NCBI RefSeq assembly: GCF_024362405.1
Contig: NZ_CP101454.1
Span: forward strand, 3,224,001-3,288,000
DNA: 64,000 nt
From: Halorarius litoreus
GTDB lineage: Archaea; Halobacteriota; Halobacteria; Halobacteriales; Haloarculaceae
Reading direction: 5' to 3'
The notes beneath the pieces were generated by a model. The model saw only the letters and a list, made by a program, of their open reading frames with translations. It was not told the DNA's origin and did no database searches. Position 1 is the stretch's first letter, and each line of letters begins with the position of its first letter. Shown piece by piece: positions 32,454-41,717 of the stretch. The position numbers and the translations under genes are program-made.

Positions 32454-32769
32454 GTTTCAACTGGCAAACCGTGGGCACCCCGGTGGCCTTCCTCACCGGG
32501 GCCCCCCTACTCCCACGTTCGCTATGTGTGACTCGGAATCTTTTGCCCCATAAGGACTATCCTTGTATTCCCTTATACAAAATCGCGTGTATACTAGTAC
32601 CAAGTCAATATACCCTCACCGGCCGAGATTCGGGCGTTCTTGGGTACCAAACAGTTCATATAGAGATTGGTATGTGATTGTAACACATAATTCTGCAGGA
32701 ACTATAGTGACAGTATTGTGAGCAGACCTGGCCGACTACCGCCACGGCCGCGAGATTACGACAGATTCT
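32454..32769. other. AT-rich divergent promoter region
   Basis: About 315 bases between the divergently transcribed ketoreductase and RGP-like genes. It contains several TATA-like elements (for example ttatacaaaa near 32572 and catatagag near 32657) and the hairpin at 32478-32501. No ORF has coding character. The low G+C stands out against the flanking genes. Confidence 0.55.
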
Positions 32770-32783
32770 TTAGGTCGGCCTAA
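32770..32783. promoter_or_regulatory. DtxR/SirR-type operator candidate (iron-box 2)
   Basis: TTAGGTCGGCCTAA, perfect half-sites, ending 13 bases before the ATG of the RGP-like gene. In this position it would overlap the transcription start, as expected for a repressor site. Confidence 0.7.
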
Positions 32784-32796
32784 ACTATTCCAGGTG

Positions 32797-33963
32797 ATGA
32801 CCGATACCTGTGTGGTGGTCCCCACCATCCGCGAGTACGAGTGCGTTCGTGCGTACGTCGCGAACGCCCAGGAGCACGGGCACGAGGATAGACTGTTCTT
32901 TCTTCTCGTAACTGAAGACTTCTGCGACACCGATGCGATGCGCGCGATGCTCGACGACCTCGACGTCGACGGCGCTGTGTTCGACGGCACCGCGCGCGAC
33001 GAGTGGTACGCCGAGCAGGGCATCGCGGAGTACGGCCACGTCGTTCCCGCCGCGTCGCACGCCGAGACCTCCTTCGGCCTGCTGTATCTGTGGGCGAACG
33101 ACTTCGAGTACGGCTTCTTCATCGACGACGACACGCTGCCGCACGACACCGACTTCTTCGGGACGCACTTCGAGAACCTCGCACACGAGGGCTCCGTGAC
33201 CGAGGTCCGCTCGGACGAGCAGTGGGTGAACGTCCTCTACCAGAACTTCGAGGAACACGGACTCTACCCCCGCGGCTACCCATACGCCGCGATGGACGAG
33301 ACCGTCGAGACCGACACGGCGACCCTCGAACGGGGCGACGTGGTCGCCTCACAGGGCCTCTGGACGAACGTCCCCGACCTCGACGCCGTCCGCATCCTGA
33401 TGGATGGCGACCTGCAGGGGCAGGCACAGACCCGCACCACCGCCGACGACTACGGCGAGGACTTCGTCGCCGCCGAGGGCCAGTATCTCACGGTCTGTTC
33501 GATGAACCTCGCGTTCCGCCGCGAGGTCGTCCCTGCCTTCTACCAGCTGCCGATGGACGACAACGAGTGGGACGTCGGCCGCTTCGACGACATCTGGTCG
33601 GGCGTGTTCCTCAAGCGCGCCTGCGACCTCCTCGGCAAGCAGATCTACAACGGCGCGCCGCTCTGCGAGCACAACAAGGCACCGCGCCCCACCTTCGACG
33701 ACCTGAACAACGAGGTCCCCGCGCTCGAACTGAACGAACACGTCTGGGAGGTCGTCGACCCGGTGGGCGAGGACGCCGACGACTACCACGAGGCGTTCGC
33801 CGCGATGGCCGACGCCCTCGCGGACGACGACTTCTCGCAGTGGACCAACGGCGAGTTCCTCAACTTCGTCGGCGAGCACATGCGCGACTGGCTCGCGGCG
33901 CTCGACGCCCTGGAGACGCCGACGGCCGACACGCGGGCAACGGTGGTGGCCGACGATGACTGA
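32797..33963 (+). CDS. Reversibly glycosylated polypeptide (RGP/GT75)-like protein
   Basis: A 388-residue protein starting MTDTCVVVPTIREYECVRAY; a GTG one codon upstream is possible. The RGP fold is shown by VVVPTIREYE, the acidic YGFFIDDDTLPHDT motif (sugar-nucleotide/metal site) and ICLCEHNKA-like PLCEHNKAPRPTF. Family knowledge: plant RGPs are UDP-arabinopyranose mutases or self-glycosylating proteins. Archaeal members are annotated alpha-1,4-glucan-protein synthases without proof. An iron-box lies directly upstream, and another separates it from the Fe(III) transporter operon. Sugar specificity is unknown. Confidence 0.82.
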   Translation: MTDTCVVVPTIREYECVRAYVANAQEHGHEDRLFFLLVTEDFCDTDAMRAMLDDLDVDGAVFDGTARDEWYAEQGIAEYGHVVPAASHAETSFGLLYLWANDFEYGFFIDDDTLPHDTDFFGTHFENLAHEGSVTEVRSDEQWVNVLYQNFEEHGLYPRGYPYAAMDETVETDTATLERGDVVASQGLWTNVPDLDAVRILMDGDLQGQAQTRTTADDYGEDFVAAEGQYLTVCSMNLAFRREVVPAFYQLPMDDNEWDVGRFDDIWSGVFLKRACDLLGKQIYNGAPLCEHNKAPRPTFDDLNNEVPALELNEHVWEVVDPVGEDADDYHEAFAAMADALADDDFSQWTNGEFLNFVGEHMRDWLAALDALETPTADTRATVVADDD

Positions 33964-33982
33964 ACCGACAGGGTTAACCGAA

Positions 33983-33996
33983 TTAGGCGACCCTAA
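33983..33996. promoter_or_regulatory. DtxR/SirR-type operator candidate (iron-box 3)
   Basis: TTAGGCGACCCTAA, with both 5-base half-sites intact, ends seven bases before the ATG of the Fe(III)-binding protein. It is well placed to block transcription or initiation of the uptake operon. Confidence 0.75.
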
Positions 33997-34003
33997 ATCC
34001 AAC

Positions 34004-35179
34004 ATGGACAGCGACGACCGGAGCGCGACGCGTCGCCGCTACCTCGTCGCCGCCGGCACTGCCGGACTCACCGGACTCGCGGGCTGTAACGGCCTGCTCG
34101 GCAACGGCACCGAGACGCCGTCCGGAACGAACGAGACCGGCGGCGGAGAATCCGAGCCGGAACAGATCGGGTCCGGACGCGAAGGCCGCGAACTCACGGG
34201 TGGCGTGCCGATGGCCGAGCTCCCCGACCTCGCAGGTGAACTCGACATCTACTCCGGGCGCGGTGAGGCGCTCGTCGGCGAACTCGTCGAGTTCATCGAC
34301 GACATGTATCCGGACCTCACGCTCCGCGTGCGCTACGGCAGTTCGACGGACCTCGTCAACAAGATCCTCACCGAGGGCGACAACTCCCCGGCGGACGTCT
34401 TCTACTCGGTCAACGCGGGCGCGCTCGGCGCGCTCGCCGAGCGCGACCGGGCGACGCCGCTCCCGGACCGCGTCCTCGACTTCGTCGGCGAGGAGTTCCG
34501 GGACCCCGACGGCCGCTGGATCGGGACCTCGGGTCGCGCACGCAGCATCCCGTACAACACCGACCAGTTCTCGGCGAGCGACATCCCGACGGACGTGTTC
34601 GCGTTCCCGGACGCCGAGCGGTTCGCGGGCAACATCGGCTGGACCCCGGTGTACGGCTCGTTCCAGGCGTTCGTGACGGCGATGCGCATCCTCAACGGCC
34701 GAGCCGAGACGAAGGCGTGGCTCGAAGGGATGCTCGACGCGAACGTCCAGTCGTACAACGACGAGTTCACGCTGACGCAGGCGGTCGCCGACGGCGAAAT
34801 CGGCGCGGGCTTCGCGAACCACTACTACAGCCTGCGCGTGCTCGACGCGCGGCCGAACGCACCGCTCGACCTCGCGTTCACGGACGGCGACGCCGGCTCC
34901 ATCTTCAACGTGGCCGGTGCAGCGGCCGTCGACACCGCAAACGACTCGGAACTGGCCGCGAACTTCGTGATGCACCTGCTGTCGGCGGAGGCACAGGACT
35001 ACTTCGCGACGACGACGTTCGAGTACCCGCTCGTCGCGGACGTCGAGCCGGTCCAGCCCGGCAGCATCGAGCTGCCGACCATCGACGAACTGAACCCCCC
35101 GCAGGGGCTGAACCTCTCTCAACTCGCGGACATCGGCCCGACGCTGGAGCTGATGCGCGAGGTCGGACTCAACGTGTAG
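34004..35179 (+). CDS. Fe(III) ABC transporter substrate-binding lipoprotein
   Basis: A 391-residue protein from ATG 34004 (MDSDDRSATRRRYLVAAGTA), with a twin-arginine signal and lipobox (LTGLAGC). The body is a FbpA-like periplasmic-binding fold: ELDIYSGRGEALVGELVEFI, YGSSTDLVNKILTEGDNSPA and DVFYSVNAGALGALAERDRA. Ferric-binding tyrosines are likely in the NHYYSLRVL region. Established knowledge: such proteins deliver Fe(III) to FbpB permeases. The iron-box just upstream supports iron-regulated expression. The longer frame starting at 33956 is rejected because it spans the box. Confidence 0.92.
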   Translation: MDSDDRSATRRRYLVAAGTAGLTGLAGCNGLLGNGTETPSGTNETGGGESEPEQIGSGREGRELTGGVPMAELPDLAGELDIYSGRGEALVGELVEFIDDMYPDLTLRVRYGSSTDLVNKILTEGDNSPADVFYSVNAGALGALAERDRATPLPDRVLDFVGEEFRDPDGRWIGTSGRARSIPYNTDQFSASDIPTDVFAFPDAERFAGNIGWTPVYGSFQAFVTAMRILNGRAETKAWLEGMLDANVQSYNDEFTLTQAVADGEIGAGFANHYYSLRVLDARPNAPLDLAFTDGDAGSIFNVAGAAAVDTANDSELAANFVMHLLSAEAQDYFATTTFEYPLVADVEPVQPGSIELPTIDELNPPQGLNLSQLADIGPTLELMREVGLNV

Positions 35180-35183
35180 CCTC

Positions 35184-36797
35184 ATGGCGACCGAAGGCGC
35201 GAAACGACTGGTGACGGGGGCGAAACGGGAGCGCTCGCTGCCGCTCGTTCTCGTCGCCGGCGCCATCGCCGCCGCGGTCGTCTCTCCCCTGCTGTGGGTG
35301 GTCGCCAGCGCACTCGACGCCACCGACGCGCTCGACCTGCTCTCCAGCCCGACGACGATAGAGGTGTTCGTCAACAGCGCGTTCCTCGTCGTCGGTGTCA
35401 CCGCCTTCTCCATCGCCATCGGCGTTCCGGCCGCGTATCTCACCGTCCGCACCGACCTCCCCTTCAGGAGGCTGTTCACCGTGCTGCTGGCGATGCCGCT
35501 CGTCATCCCCTCGTACATCGGCGCGTTCGCGTTCGTCTCGGCGTTCGGTCCGAGAGGCACGCTGCAGGACCTGTTCGCCCCGCTGGGAATCGAGTCGCTC
35601 CCCTCCATCTACGGACTTCACGGTGCCGTCCTCGTCCTGACGCTCTACACGTACCCGTACGTGTTCCTCACCACGCGCGCGGCGCTGAAGAGCCTCGATA
35701 CGACGCTCATCGACGCGGCCCGAACCCTCCGGCACTCGCGGTGGAGCGCGTTCAAGCGCGTCACCGTCCCGCAGATTCGACCCGCCGTCGCGGCGGGCGC
35801 GCTGCTCGTCGCGCTCTACGCGCTCTCTGATTTCGGGACGCCGGCCATCATGCGCTACGACGTGTTCACGAGCGTCATCTACTCCGTCTACGGCGACGTG
35901 CTCGGCGGGGGTCGTGACCTGGCGTCGCTGCTGTCGATGCAGCTCGTCGTCGCGACGATGGTCATCCTCGCCGTCGAGTCCCGCGTCCGGGGCTCCGGGG
36001 TCCAGAGCGAGAACCCGCGGGCGCACTCGACGCCGGTCCGCCTCGGTCGGTGGAAGTGGCCCGCGGTCGCCAGCTGTCTCGCGGTCGCCGCGCTCGCGCT
36101 CGCCGTCCCGCTCGGCGTGTTGACGACGTGGCTGTTCCGCGCGAACGAGGTGTCGAACTCACTCTCGTTCCAGCCGGTGGTCGTCGCGAACAGCGTGGGC
36201 GTCGCGGCGGCCGCAGCAATCGTCTCGGCGGTCGCCGCGCTCCCGGTGGCGTATCTCGCCACCCGCTCTGACTCGCCGCTCGCGAGCGCCTTCGAGCGCG
36301 CGTCGTACGTGGGCTACGCGGTGCCCGGCGTCGTGATGGGGCTCGCGCTCGTCTACTTCGGCGCGCGCTACGGCGGGGCGTTCTATCGCAACGGGCTTAT
36401 CCTCCTGCCGCTTCTGGTGTTCGCATACGTGGTTCGGTTCCTGCCCCAGGCCGTCGGCTCCACCCGCGCGGCCTTCACCCAGGTCAGCGGCTCCCTCCCG
36501 GAAGCCGCGCGGACGCTCGGCCGGTCGCCCGTCGAGGCGTTCCGCGACGTGACCCTCCCGCTCGTCGCGCCGGGCATCGCCGCGGGCGCGGCGCTGGTGT
36601 TCCTCACCACGATGAAGGAACTGCCGGCGACCCTGCTCCTGCGACCAGCCGGGTTCGACACGCTCGTCACCCGCGTCTGGACGGCGTACGGTTCGGGACA
36701 CGTCGGGCAGGCGGCCATCCCCGCGTTCGTCCTGCTGTTCGTCTCTGCGCTCTCCATGCTCGTGATACTGACGACGGAGGAGTACGATGTCGAGTGA
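35184..36797 (+). CDS. Fe(III) ABC transporter permease (fused, 12 TM)
   Basis: A 537-residue membrane protein with two homologous permease halves, the FbpB/SfuB arrangement. Each half has an EAA-like loop: DAARTLRHSRWSAFKRVTVP in the first and EAARTLGRSPVEAFRDVTLP in the second, contacting the ATPase. About twelve helices are visible. The ATG lies four bases past the stop of the binding protein, and the 3' end overlaps the ATPase start by 11 bases, so translation is coupled. Iron specificity is inferred from the binding protein. Confidence 0.92.
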   Translation: MATEGAKRLVTGAKRERSLPLVLVAGAIAAAVVSPLLWVVASALDATDALDLLSSPTTIEVFVNSAFLVVGVTAFSIAIGVPAAYLTVRTDLPFRRLFTVLLAMPLVIPSYIGAFAFVSAFGPRGTLQDLFAPLGIESLPSIYGLHGAVLVLTLYTYPYVFLTTRAALKSLDTTLIDAARTLRHSRWSAFKRVTVPQIRPAVAAGALLVALYALSDFGTPAIMRYDVFTSVIYSVYGDVLGGGRDLASLLSMQLVVATMVILAVESRVRGSGVQSENPRAHSTPVRLGRWKWPAVASCLAVAALALAVPLGVLTTWLFRANEVSNSLSFQPVVVANSVGVAAAAAIVSAVAALPVAYLATRSDSPLASAFERASYVGYAVPGVVMGLALVYFGARYGGAFYRNGLILLPLLVFAYVVRFLPQAVGSTRAAFTQVSGSLPEAARTLGRSPVEAFRDVTLPLVAPGIAAGAALVFLTTMKELPATLLLRPAGFDTLVTRVWTAYGSGHVGQAAIPAFVLLFVSALSMLVILTTEEYDVE

Positions 36798-37956
36798 CCT
36801 ACGCACCCCCGACCCGGCGACCGACACCGAGGCATCGACAGCCGAGCAGACGGGCGACCCCGTCCTCGAACTCGACGGCGTCTCGAAGGCGTACGGCGGG
36901 ACGCGCGTCGTCCGGGACCTCTCGCTCACGGTCGAGGAGGGCGAACTGCTCACGCTCCTCGGCCCCTCGGGCTGTGGGAAGACGACGACGCTCCGGCTCA
37001 TCGCCGGACTCGAACGCCCCACCGACGGGGAAATCCGGCTGAACGGTCGACCCGTCACGGGCGACGGCTTCGAACCCCCGGAAGAGCGCGACGTCGGCGT
37101 CGTGTTCCAGGAGTTCGCGCTGTTCCCGCATCTGACCGCCCGAGAGAACGTCGCGTTCGGGCTCACGGACCTCGACACCGACGAGCGCGAACGCCGGGTC
37201 GACGACCTGCTCGAACTCGTCGGGCTGACCGACCACGGCGACAAGCAGCCGGACGAACTGTCGGGGGGCCAGCAGCAGCGGGTCGCCCTCGCGCGCTCGC
37301 TCGCGCCCGAACCTCACTTGCTCCTGCTGGACGAACCGTTCTCGAACCTAGACGTCGACCTCAGAGTCGAGATGCGCGAGGAGGTGCGCCGCATCCTGAA
37401 GGAGGCCGGTGTCACGGCGGTCTCGGTCACGCACGACCAGGAGGAGGCGATGTCCATCTCCGACCGCGTCGCCGTGATGTACGACGGCCAGCTCGAACAG
37501 TCGGGGTCCCCAGAGGGCGTGTTCCAGCATCCCAAGTCCCGGTTCGTGGCCTCGTTCCTCGGACACGCGTCGTTCCTCTCCGGCCGGGTCGACGGCGACA
37601 CGGTCCACACGGGCGTCGGCCCCATCGCCCGCGACACCATCCACGGACTCGCCCCCGAGTACGACGGGACGAACATCGACGTGCTGGTACGCCCTGACGA
37701 CGTGGCGGCTCGCCCGCTGCGCGACGGCGAGGAGCCCAACGGCGAGGTCATTCACCGGCGCTACCTCGGCCCCACCATCCTCTACCGGGTCGAACTCGAC
37801 ACGGGCGACGTCGTCGGCTGCATGCACAACCACGCCGAGGAGGTGCCGCTCGACGACCCCGTCCGGGTGGAACTCGCCGCCGACCACGACCTCGCGTGGT
37901 TCCCGCAGGGGGCCAAGCGCGTGGCAGACGGGGGGCGCGTCGTGGATGAGCGATAG
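36787..37956 (+). CDS. Fe(III) ABC transporter ATP-binding protein
   Basis: A 389-residue ABC ATPase. Walker A GPSGCGKTTTLRLIAG, Q-loop VVFQEFALFPHLT, signature LSGGQQQRVALARSLA, Walker B LLLLDEPFSNLD and H-loop VTHDQEEAMS are all intact. A TOBE-like regulatory domain occupies the last 110 residues (VLVRPDDVAARPLRDGEEPN). The N-terminal 20 residues are an acidic extension. The gene overlaps both the permease (11 bases) and the following glycosyltransferase (11 bases), which puts that glycosyltransferase in the iron operon. Confidence 0.94.
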   Translation: MSSDLRTPDPATDTEASTAEQTGDPVLELDGVSKAYGGTRVVRDLSLTVEEGELLTLLGPSGCGKTTTLRLIAGLERPTDGEIRLNGRPVTGDGFEPPEERDVGVVFQEFALFPHLTARENVAFGLTDLDTDERERRVDDLLELVGLTDHGDKQPDELSGGQQQRVALARSLAPEPHLLLLDEPFSNLDVDLRVEMREEVRRILKEAGVTAVSVTHDQEEAMSISDRVAVMYDGQLEQSGSPEGVFQHPKSRFVASFLGHASFLSGRVDGDTVHTGVGPIARDTIHGLAPEYDGTNIDVLVRPDDVAARPLRDGEEPNGEVIHRRYLGPTILYRVELDTGDVVGCMHNHAEEVPLDDPVRVELAADHDLAWFPQGAKRVADGGRVVDER

Positions 37957-40036
37957 CGTCGACCGCGACACGCTCCTCCTCGCCGTCGTCTCGCTCGCCG
38001 CCGGCGCGCTCGTCTTCTACATCGCGACGGACCTGTTTCCCTACCACTCGTCGAACCACGACGAGGGCGTCTACCTCCAGCAGGCGCGGCTCCTGCTGGA
38101 CGGTCGACTCTGGTTCTCCACGCCACTCACCGACGCCTTCCACTGGTGGTTCTTCGTCGAGGACGGCAGCCAGCTCTACGGCAAGTACCAGCCCGTCGTC
38201 CCCGCGCTGTTCGCGGTGGGGCTCGCGGTCGGTGCCCCCCGGCTGGTGTTGGCGGTGGTTGGGGCCGGGGTCGTCGCCCTCGTCGGACTTCTCACGCGCG
38301 AGGCGTACGACGGCCCGACGAGCGTGGTCGCCGCGCTGCTCGTCGTCGCCTCCCCGCTCTATCTGCTGACCACCAGTACGTTCCTCGCGTACGCGCCCAC
38401 GACCCTCCTCAATCTGACCTTCGCGTACGCATACGTGCGTCTCGTCCGGACGGGGCGCCACGGCTGGGGACTCCTTGCTGGGCTCGCCGTTGGGCTGGCG
38501 TTCTTCGCCCGACCGTACACCGCAGTCCTGTTCGCCCTCCCGTTCATCGGGCACGCGCTGTGGCTCCTCTGGACTGCCCGCGAGAACCGCTCCGCACTCG
38601 AATGGCGCCTCACACGCCTGCTGCCGGTCGCAGGGCTCGGCCTCCTGTTCGTCGGGCTCACGTTCGCGTACAACCTCGTGGTGACGGGCGACGCCTTGCT
38701 GTTCCCGTTCGCCGCGTTCGCGCCCGAAGACGGCATCGGGTTCGGCCACCGGGAGATTCTGGGGTACAGCCGCGAGTACACGTTCGCGCTCGCGCTCCGA
38801 GCGAACGCGACGATGCTGTGGGAGTTCGTGACCCGGTTCGTCGCTGCGCCGCCCCTGGGCGCGGTGCTCGCGGGAATCGGTATCGCACTCCTCGGTGTAC
38901 GGGCGCACAGCGAACCAGGGACGCCTGCCAACGCCGGCCGCGACTCCCGGCTCTCGCACGCCACCCTTCGTCTGGTGCTCCTGGGTGTGTCGGTCTCGGT
39001 CGTCGTGGGCAACGTCGCGTTCTGGGGCAACCTCAACGCGCTCGCGGACCTCTCGGACCCGACCGACGGTCTCGTCGCGCAGTTCGGCCCGTTCTACCAC
39101 TACGACCTCCTGCTCCCGCTGTCGGTGTTCGGCGCCGCGGGGGCCGTGTGGCTCGTCCGCCAGACGCACGCACTCGCGGTGCGACGGGTGGGTCGTCGCC
39201 GTGCGCTCGCGATCGTTCTCGGCCTCGCGCTCGTGACCGCGCCCGTAGTCGGCCTCGCAGAGGCGAACGCGCTCTCGACACCCATCGAGGAGAACCGCGC
39301 ATTCACCGAGCGGTACGACAGTGCCTACGAGCCGTTCGAGGACCGGCGCTACGAGAACGCGGTGGTGTTCGTGCCCACACCGTACGGCGAGTGGCTCGGC
39401 CATCCCTTCCAGTGGCTCCGCAACGACGCCGGGCTCGACGGCGAGACGGTGTACGCGCTCGACCGTGCCCCAGGTGAGGACTTCCGCGTGCTCGATGCGT
39501 ATCCCGACCGCACACCGTACCGGTTCACGTACCGCGGAGAGTGGGGAGGCGCTCCGGAGCCCGTGACTGCCCACGTCGAGCCACTGGACGTTCGCGAGGG
39601 GGAGAGCCACCGCATCCGCTTCGAGACAGGGGTCGTCGGGCGCCCCACGACAGTCCGGCTTTCGGATGGGGACGACGCGGTGACCTACGACCTCGAACCC
39701 GGAGCGACGGACGCGCTCGCGGTCGAGTGGGTCGTGACGCCCGGTGTCGCACGGGTGGTCTCTCCGAACGCAGAGCGGCGTGGCATCGGTGTCGTGGACT
39801 TCGACGGGAGCGCCGAACTCCAGCTCGCGGTGACCTACGTGCAGGACGGCGGGGCCACCGTCACCTACCGACAGGAACTCGCCGTCGAGGAGCGTGGCGA
39901 CACCGTCCGACTCGTCTGGCCGCCGGAGGTCGAGGTGTGTCGACTCACCAGTGACTGCGGGCACGAGGGAATGTACGTTCCAGGCGGTGACTACCTGACC
40001 GGCGTGCAGGTGAACCAGACGGTCTCGTCTCGGTGA
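37946..40036 (+). CDS. Large membrane glycosyltransferase (GT-C, GT39/ArnT-like)
   Basis: A 696-residue protein starting MSDSVDRDTLLLAVVSLAAG. About twelve hydrophobic helices span residues 8-450. An early acidic loop motif (PYHSSNHDEGVYLQQARLLL) matches the catalytic Asp/Glu region of dolichol-phosphate-dependent GT-C enzymes. A soluble beta-rich domain of about 230 residues follows. I associate the family with haloarchaeal DUF7846 proteins (from memory). It is the last gene of the iron-box operon and overlaps the ATPase start-to-stop. It would use a lipid-linked sugar, plausibly from the GT2 enzyme encoded just downstream. Confidence 0.78.
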   Translation: MSDSVDRDTLLLAVVSLAAGALVFYIATDLFPYHSSNHDEGVYLQQARLLLDGRLWFSTPLTDAFHWWFFVEDGSQLYGKYQPVVPALFAVGLAVGAPRLVLAVVGAGVVALVGLLTREAYDGPTSVVAALLVVASPLYLLTTSTFLAYAPTTLLNLTFAYAYVRLVRTGRHGWGLLAGLAVGLAFFARPYTAVLFALPFIGHALWLLWTARENRSALEWRLTRLLPVAGLGLLFVGLTFAYNLVVTGDALLFPFAAFAPEDGIGFGHREILGYSREYTFALALRANATMLWEFVTRFVAAPPLGAVLAGIGIALLGVRAHSEPGTPANAGRDSRLSHATLRLVLLGVSVSVVVGNVAFWGNLNALADLSDPTDGLVAQFGPFYHYDLLLPLSVFGAAGAVWLVRQTHALAVRRVGRRRALAIVLGLALVTAPVVGLAEANALSTPIEENRAFTERYDSAYEPFEDRRYENAVVFVPTPYGEWLGHPFQWLRNDAGLDGETVYALDRAPGEDFRVLDAYPDRTPYRFTYRGEWGGAPEPVTAHVEPLDVREGESHRIRFETGVVGRPTTVRLSDGDDAVTYDLEPGATDALAVEWVVTPGVARVVSPNAERRGIGVVDFDGSAELQLAVTYVQDGGATVTYRQELAVEERGDTVRLVWPPEVEVCRLTSDCGHEGMYVPGGDYLTGVQVNQTVSSR

Positions 40037-40162
40037 CCCACCAAGCAAGCTAATCCTCGGAATTCTCTGGACTCAGGCCCCTTGCGTAGATATCTCGCTA
40101 TTCGGCGATTGTCCAGATTCTGTATCGTAGTATGTAGTTTATAGATTCGACACGCGACAGCT

Positions 40163-40179
40163 AGAATAGTCACTATTCT
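40163..40179. terminator. Palindrome between convergent glycosyltransferase genes
   Basis: AGAATAGT-C-ACTATTCT is a perfect 8-base inverted repeat in the AT-rich gap between the stops of the two convergent genes (40036 and 40198). Its place suits a bidirectional terminator; the function is inferred. Confidence 0.4.
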
Positions 40180-40197
40180 CACAGATGCGTTACAGAA

Positions 40198-40881
40198 TCA
40201 GCGGAGGTGTTCCTGAATCGGGACTTTGACGATCGATTTAGCGATGGCGTAGCCACCGGCGAGCGGGTCGAGCTTGGTCTCTCCGGCCCGCTCTGCGTAG
40301 CGAATCGGCTCCTCGTGGACGCGATACTCGCGCATCAGAGGGCGAATGAGCAGCTCTGCGGAGAGGCCGGTGTTCTCCGTCCAGGTGATGTTGCGGACGA
40401 CCTCCTCGCGGTACGCACGCATCCCCGTCGTCGTGTCGTAAACGCGCTCGCCCATCAGGATCGACGCGAGGGCGGCGAACGCGTGGTTACCGAGGCGGTT
40501 GAACGCCGGCATCGCGTCGGCACCGTGGTACAGGCGGTCGCCCGAGACGACGTCGTACCCCTCGTTGATGCGGTCGAGGAACCGTGGCAGTGCGTCCATC
40601 GGGTACGTGTCGTCACAGTCGGTCGTGACGATGACGGGATTCGAGGCCGAGAGGATGGCCTCACGGACGGCGTAGCCGTAGCCGCGGGGCTCCTGCTCGA
40701 TGACACGTGCGCCCTTCTCGCGGGCGATATCGGGTGTCTCGTCGTCGGACCCGTCGACGCAGACGATTTCTGCTCGGCCGTCGGTAACTCGCTCGATGTC
40801 GTCGATGACAGTACCGATGGCCGCCGCTTCGTTGTACGTGCCCATGACGACGCTGAGGTCGTCGAACGTGTACGTTGTCAC
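40198..40881 (-). CDS. Dolichol-phosphate sugar synthase-like glycosyltransferase (GT2)
   Basis: A 227-residue soluble GT2 enzyme without the C-terminal TM helices found in some relatives. Motifs: LSVVMGTYNEAAAIGTVIDD, IVCVDGSDDETPDIA, TTDCDDTYPMDALPRF (DxD-type metal site) and AFNRLGNHAFAALASILMGE. It resembles Dpm1 and archaeal Agl enzymes that load sugar onto dolichyl phosphate. A palindromic iron-box lies 35 bases upstream of its ATG. With the GT-C enzyme and RGP-like protein it forms a plausible three-step glycan pathway. Confidence 0.88.
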   Translation of the reverse strand: MTTYTFDDLSVVMGTYNEAAAIGTVIDDIERVTDGRAEIVCVDGSDDETPDIAREKGARVIEQEPRGYGYAVREAILSASNPVIVTTDCDDTYPMDALPRFLDRINEGYDVVSGDRLYHGADAMPAFNRLGNHAFAALASILMGERVYDTTTGMRAYREEVVRNITWTENTGLSAELLIRPLMREYRVHEEPIRYAERAGETKLDPLAGGYAIAKSIVKVPIQEHLR

Positions 40882-40915
40882 TACCTGCGACTGGTCGACG
40901 GGAGAACTTGAGCGT

Positions 40916-40929
40916 TTAGGTTTGCCTAA
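40916..40929. promoter_or_regulatory. DtxR/SirR-type operator candidate (iron-box 4)
   Basis: TTAGGTTTGCCTAA, with intact half-sites, 35-48 bases upstream of the minus-strand GT2 start. It is the fourth copy in the window and ties the GT2 gene to the transporter operon. Confidence 0.7.
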
Positions 40930-41306
40930 AACAGCGCGTTGTTACCGCATATCGGGGACGAACGGCTCGATCTCCTCCGTACAGCGGTCGTTCGGCGCGT
41001 GGGTCGTGTCGGGCTGGCGGTCGAAATCACGGGGACGGGTTGAGCCGCCGTCAGCGGCGAGCGTCGGGGTGTTTTCGGTGGGCAGTCGGGGGACGATGGG
41101 GTCGATAGAGTCGGTTGGACGTGTCATTGGTGGGTGTGTGAGTGGGCAGTCTGGATGCTATACGAGGGGGCGAGAATCAGCAGTGTACGCGTACAGCGAG
41201 CATCCTTACTCCGGTCAATGGGCGCATTTGTAATAAACTTTCATGTGGTGCGAGATGTTGCCGGTCGAACCGAAGCTGTTTGGACGCCCGCGCCCGGAGT
41301 CGTCAC

Positions 41307-41717
41307 ATGGACGATGTTCGCCTGACGCTGGCGTTCGACTTGGCGGCACTCCGCCGGCTCGAAACCCCTGGAGAGGCCGTCGCTGACGCCGCTCGCTGGA
41401 GCGAACACGTCGGTATCGTGACCGACCGACCCCCGCACGTGCTGACCAAGTTCACGCGGGAACACGCCATCAGCCAGGACTTCTCGCCCGATCCGGTGAG
41501 CGCTCGTGAGACGCTCGAACACATGCGCGAACACTTCGACACCGGGCGATACGTCCACGTCGGTACAGGGACAGACCACCAACAGCAGGCAGAAGCTGCG
41601 GGCTGGGAGTATCTCGACATCGAGACCGCCGCAACGGAGGCCGGTTGGGAGCTCGGCTCGACCCCCGAACCGACGGATTCCAGCAGAGTAGACACGTCCA
41701 CGGACGATTGGCCCTGA
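41307..41717 (+). CDS. Haloarchaeal DUF7124-like protein
   Basis: A 136-residue protein from ATG 41307 (MDDVRLTLAFDLAALRRLET). The frame is open upstream but non-coding in character. Conserved-looking segments: ARWSEHVGIVTDRPPHVLTK, TRQDF-like HAISQDFSPDPVSA, RYVHVGTGTDHQ and GWEYLDIETAATEAGWELG. I recall this pattern as DUF7124, function unknown. A TATA-like ataaacttt near 41232 could serve a leadered transcript. No operon partner. Confidence 0.75.
   Translation: MDDVRLTLAFDLAALRRLETPGEAVADAARWSEHVGIVTDRPPHVLTKFTREHAISQDFSPDPVSARETLEHMREHFDTGRYVHVGTGTDHQQQAEAAGWEYLDIETAATEAGWELGSTPEPTDSSRVDTSTDDWP

Noticed and set aside
37748..40048. 766-codon minus-strand ORF opposite the membrane glycosyltransferase
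   Set aside because: Arg/Glu/His low-complexity antisense translation. The plus-strand frame has TM helices and GT-C motifs.
40942..41127. 61-codon minus-strand ORF upstream of the GT2 gene
   Set aside because: Pro/Thr/Asp-rich, no motif, no ribosome-binding site or promoter logic. Could be real but not supported.
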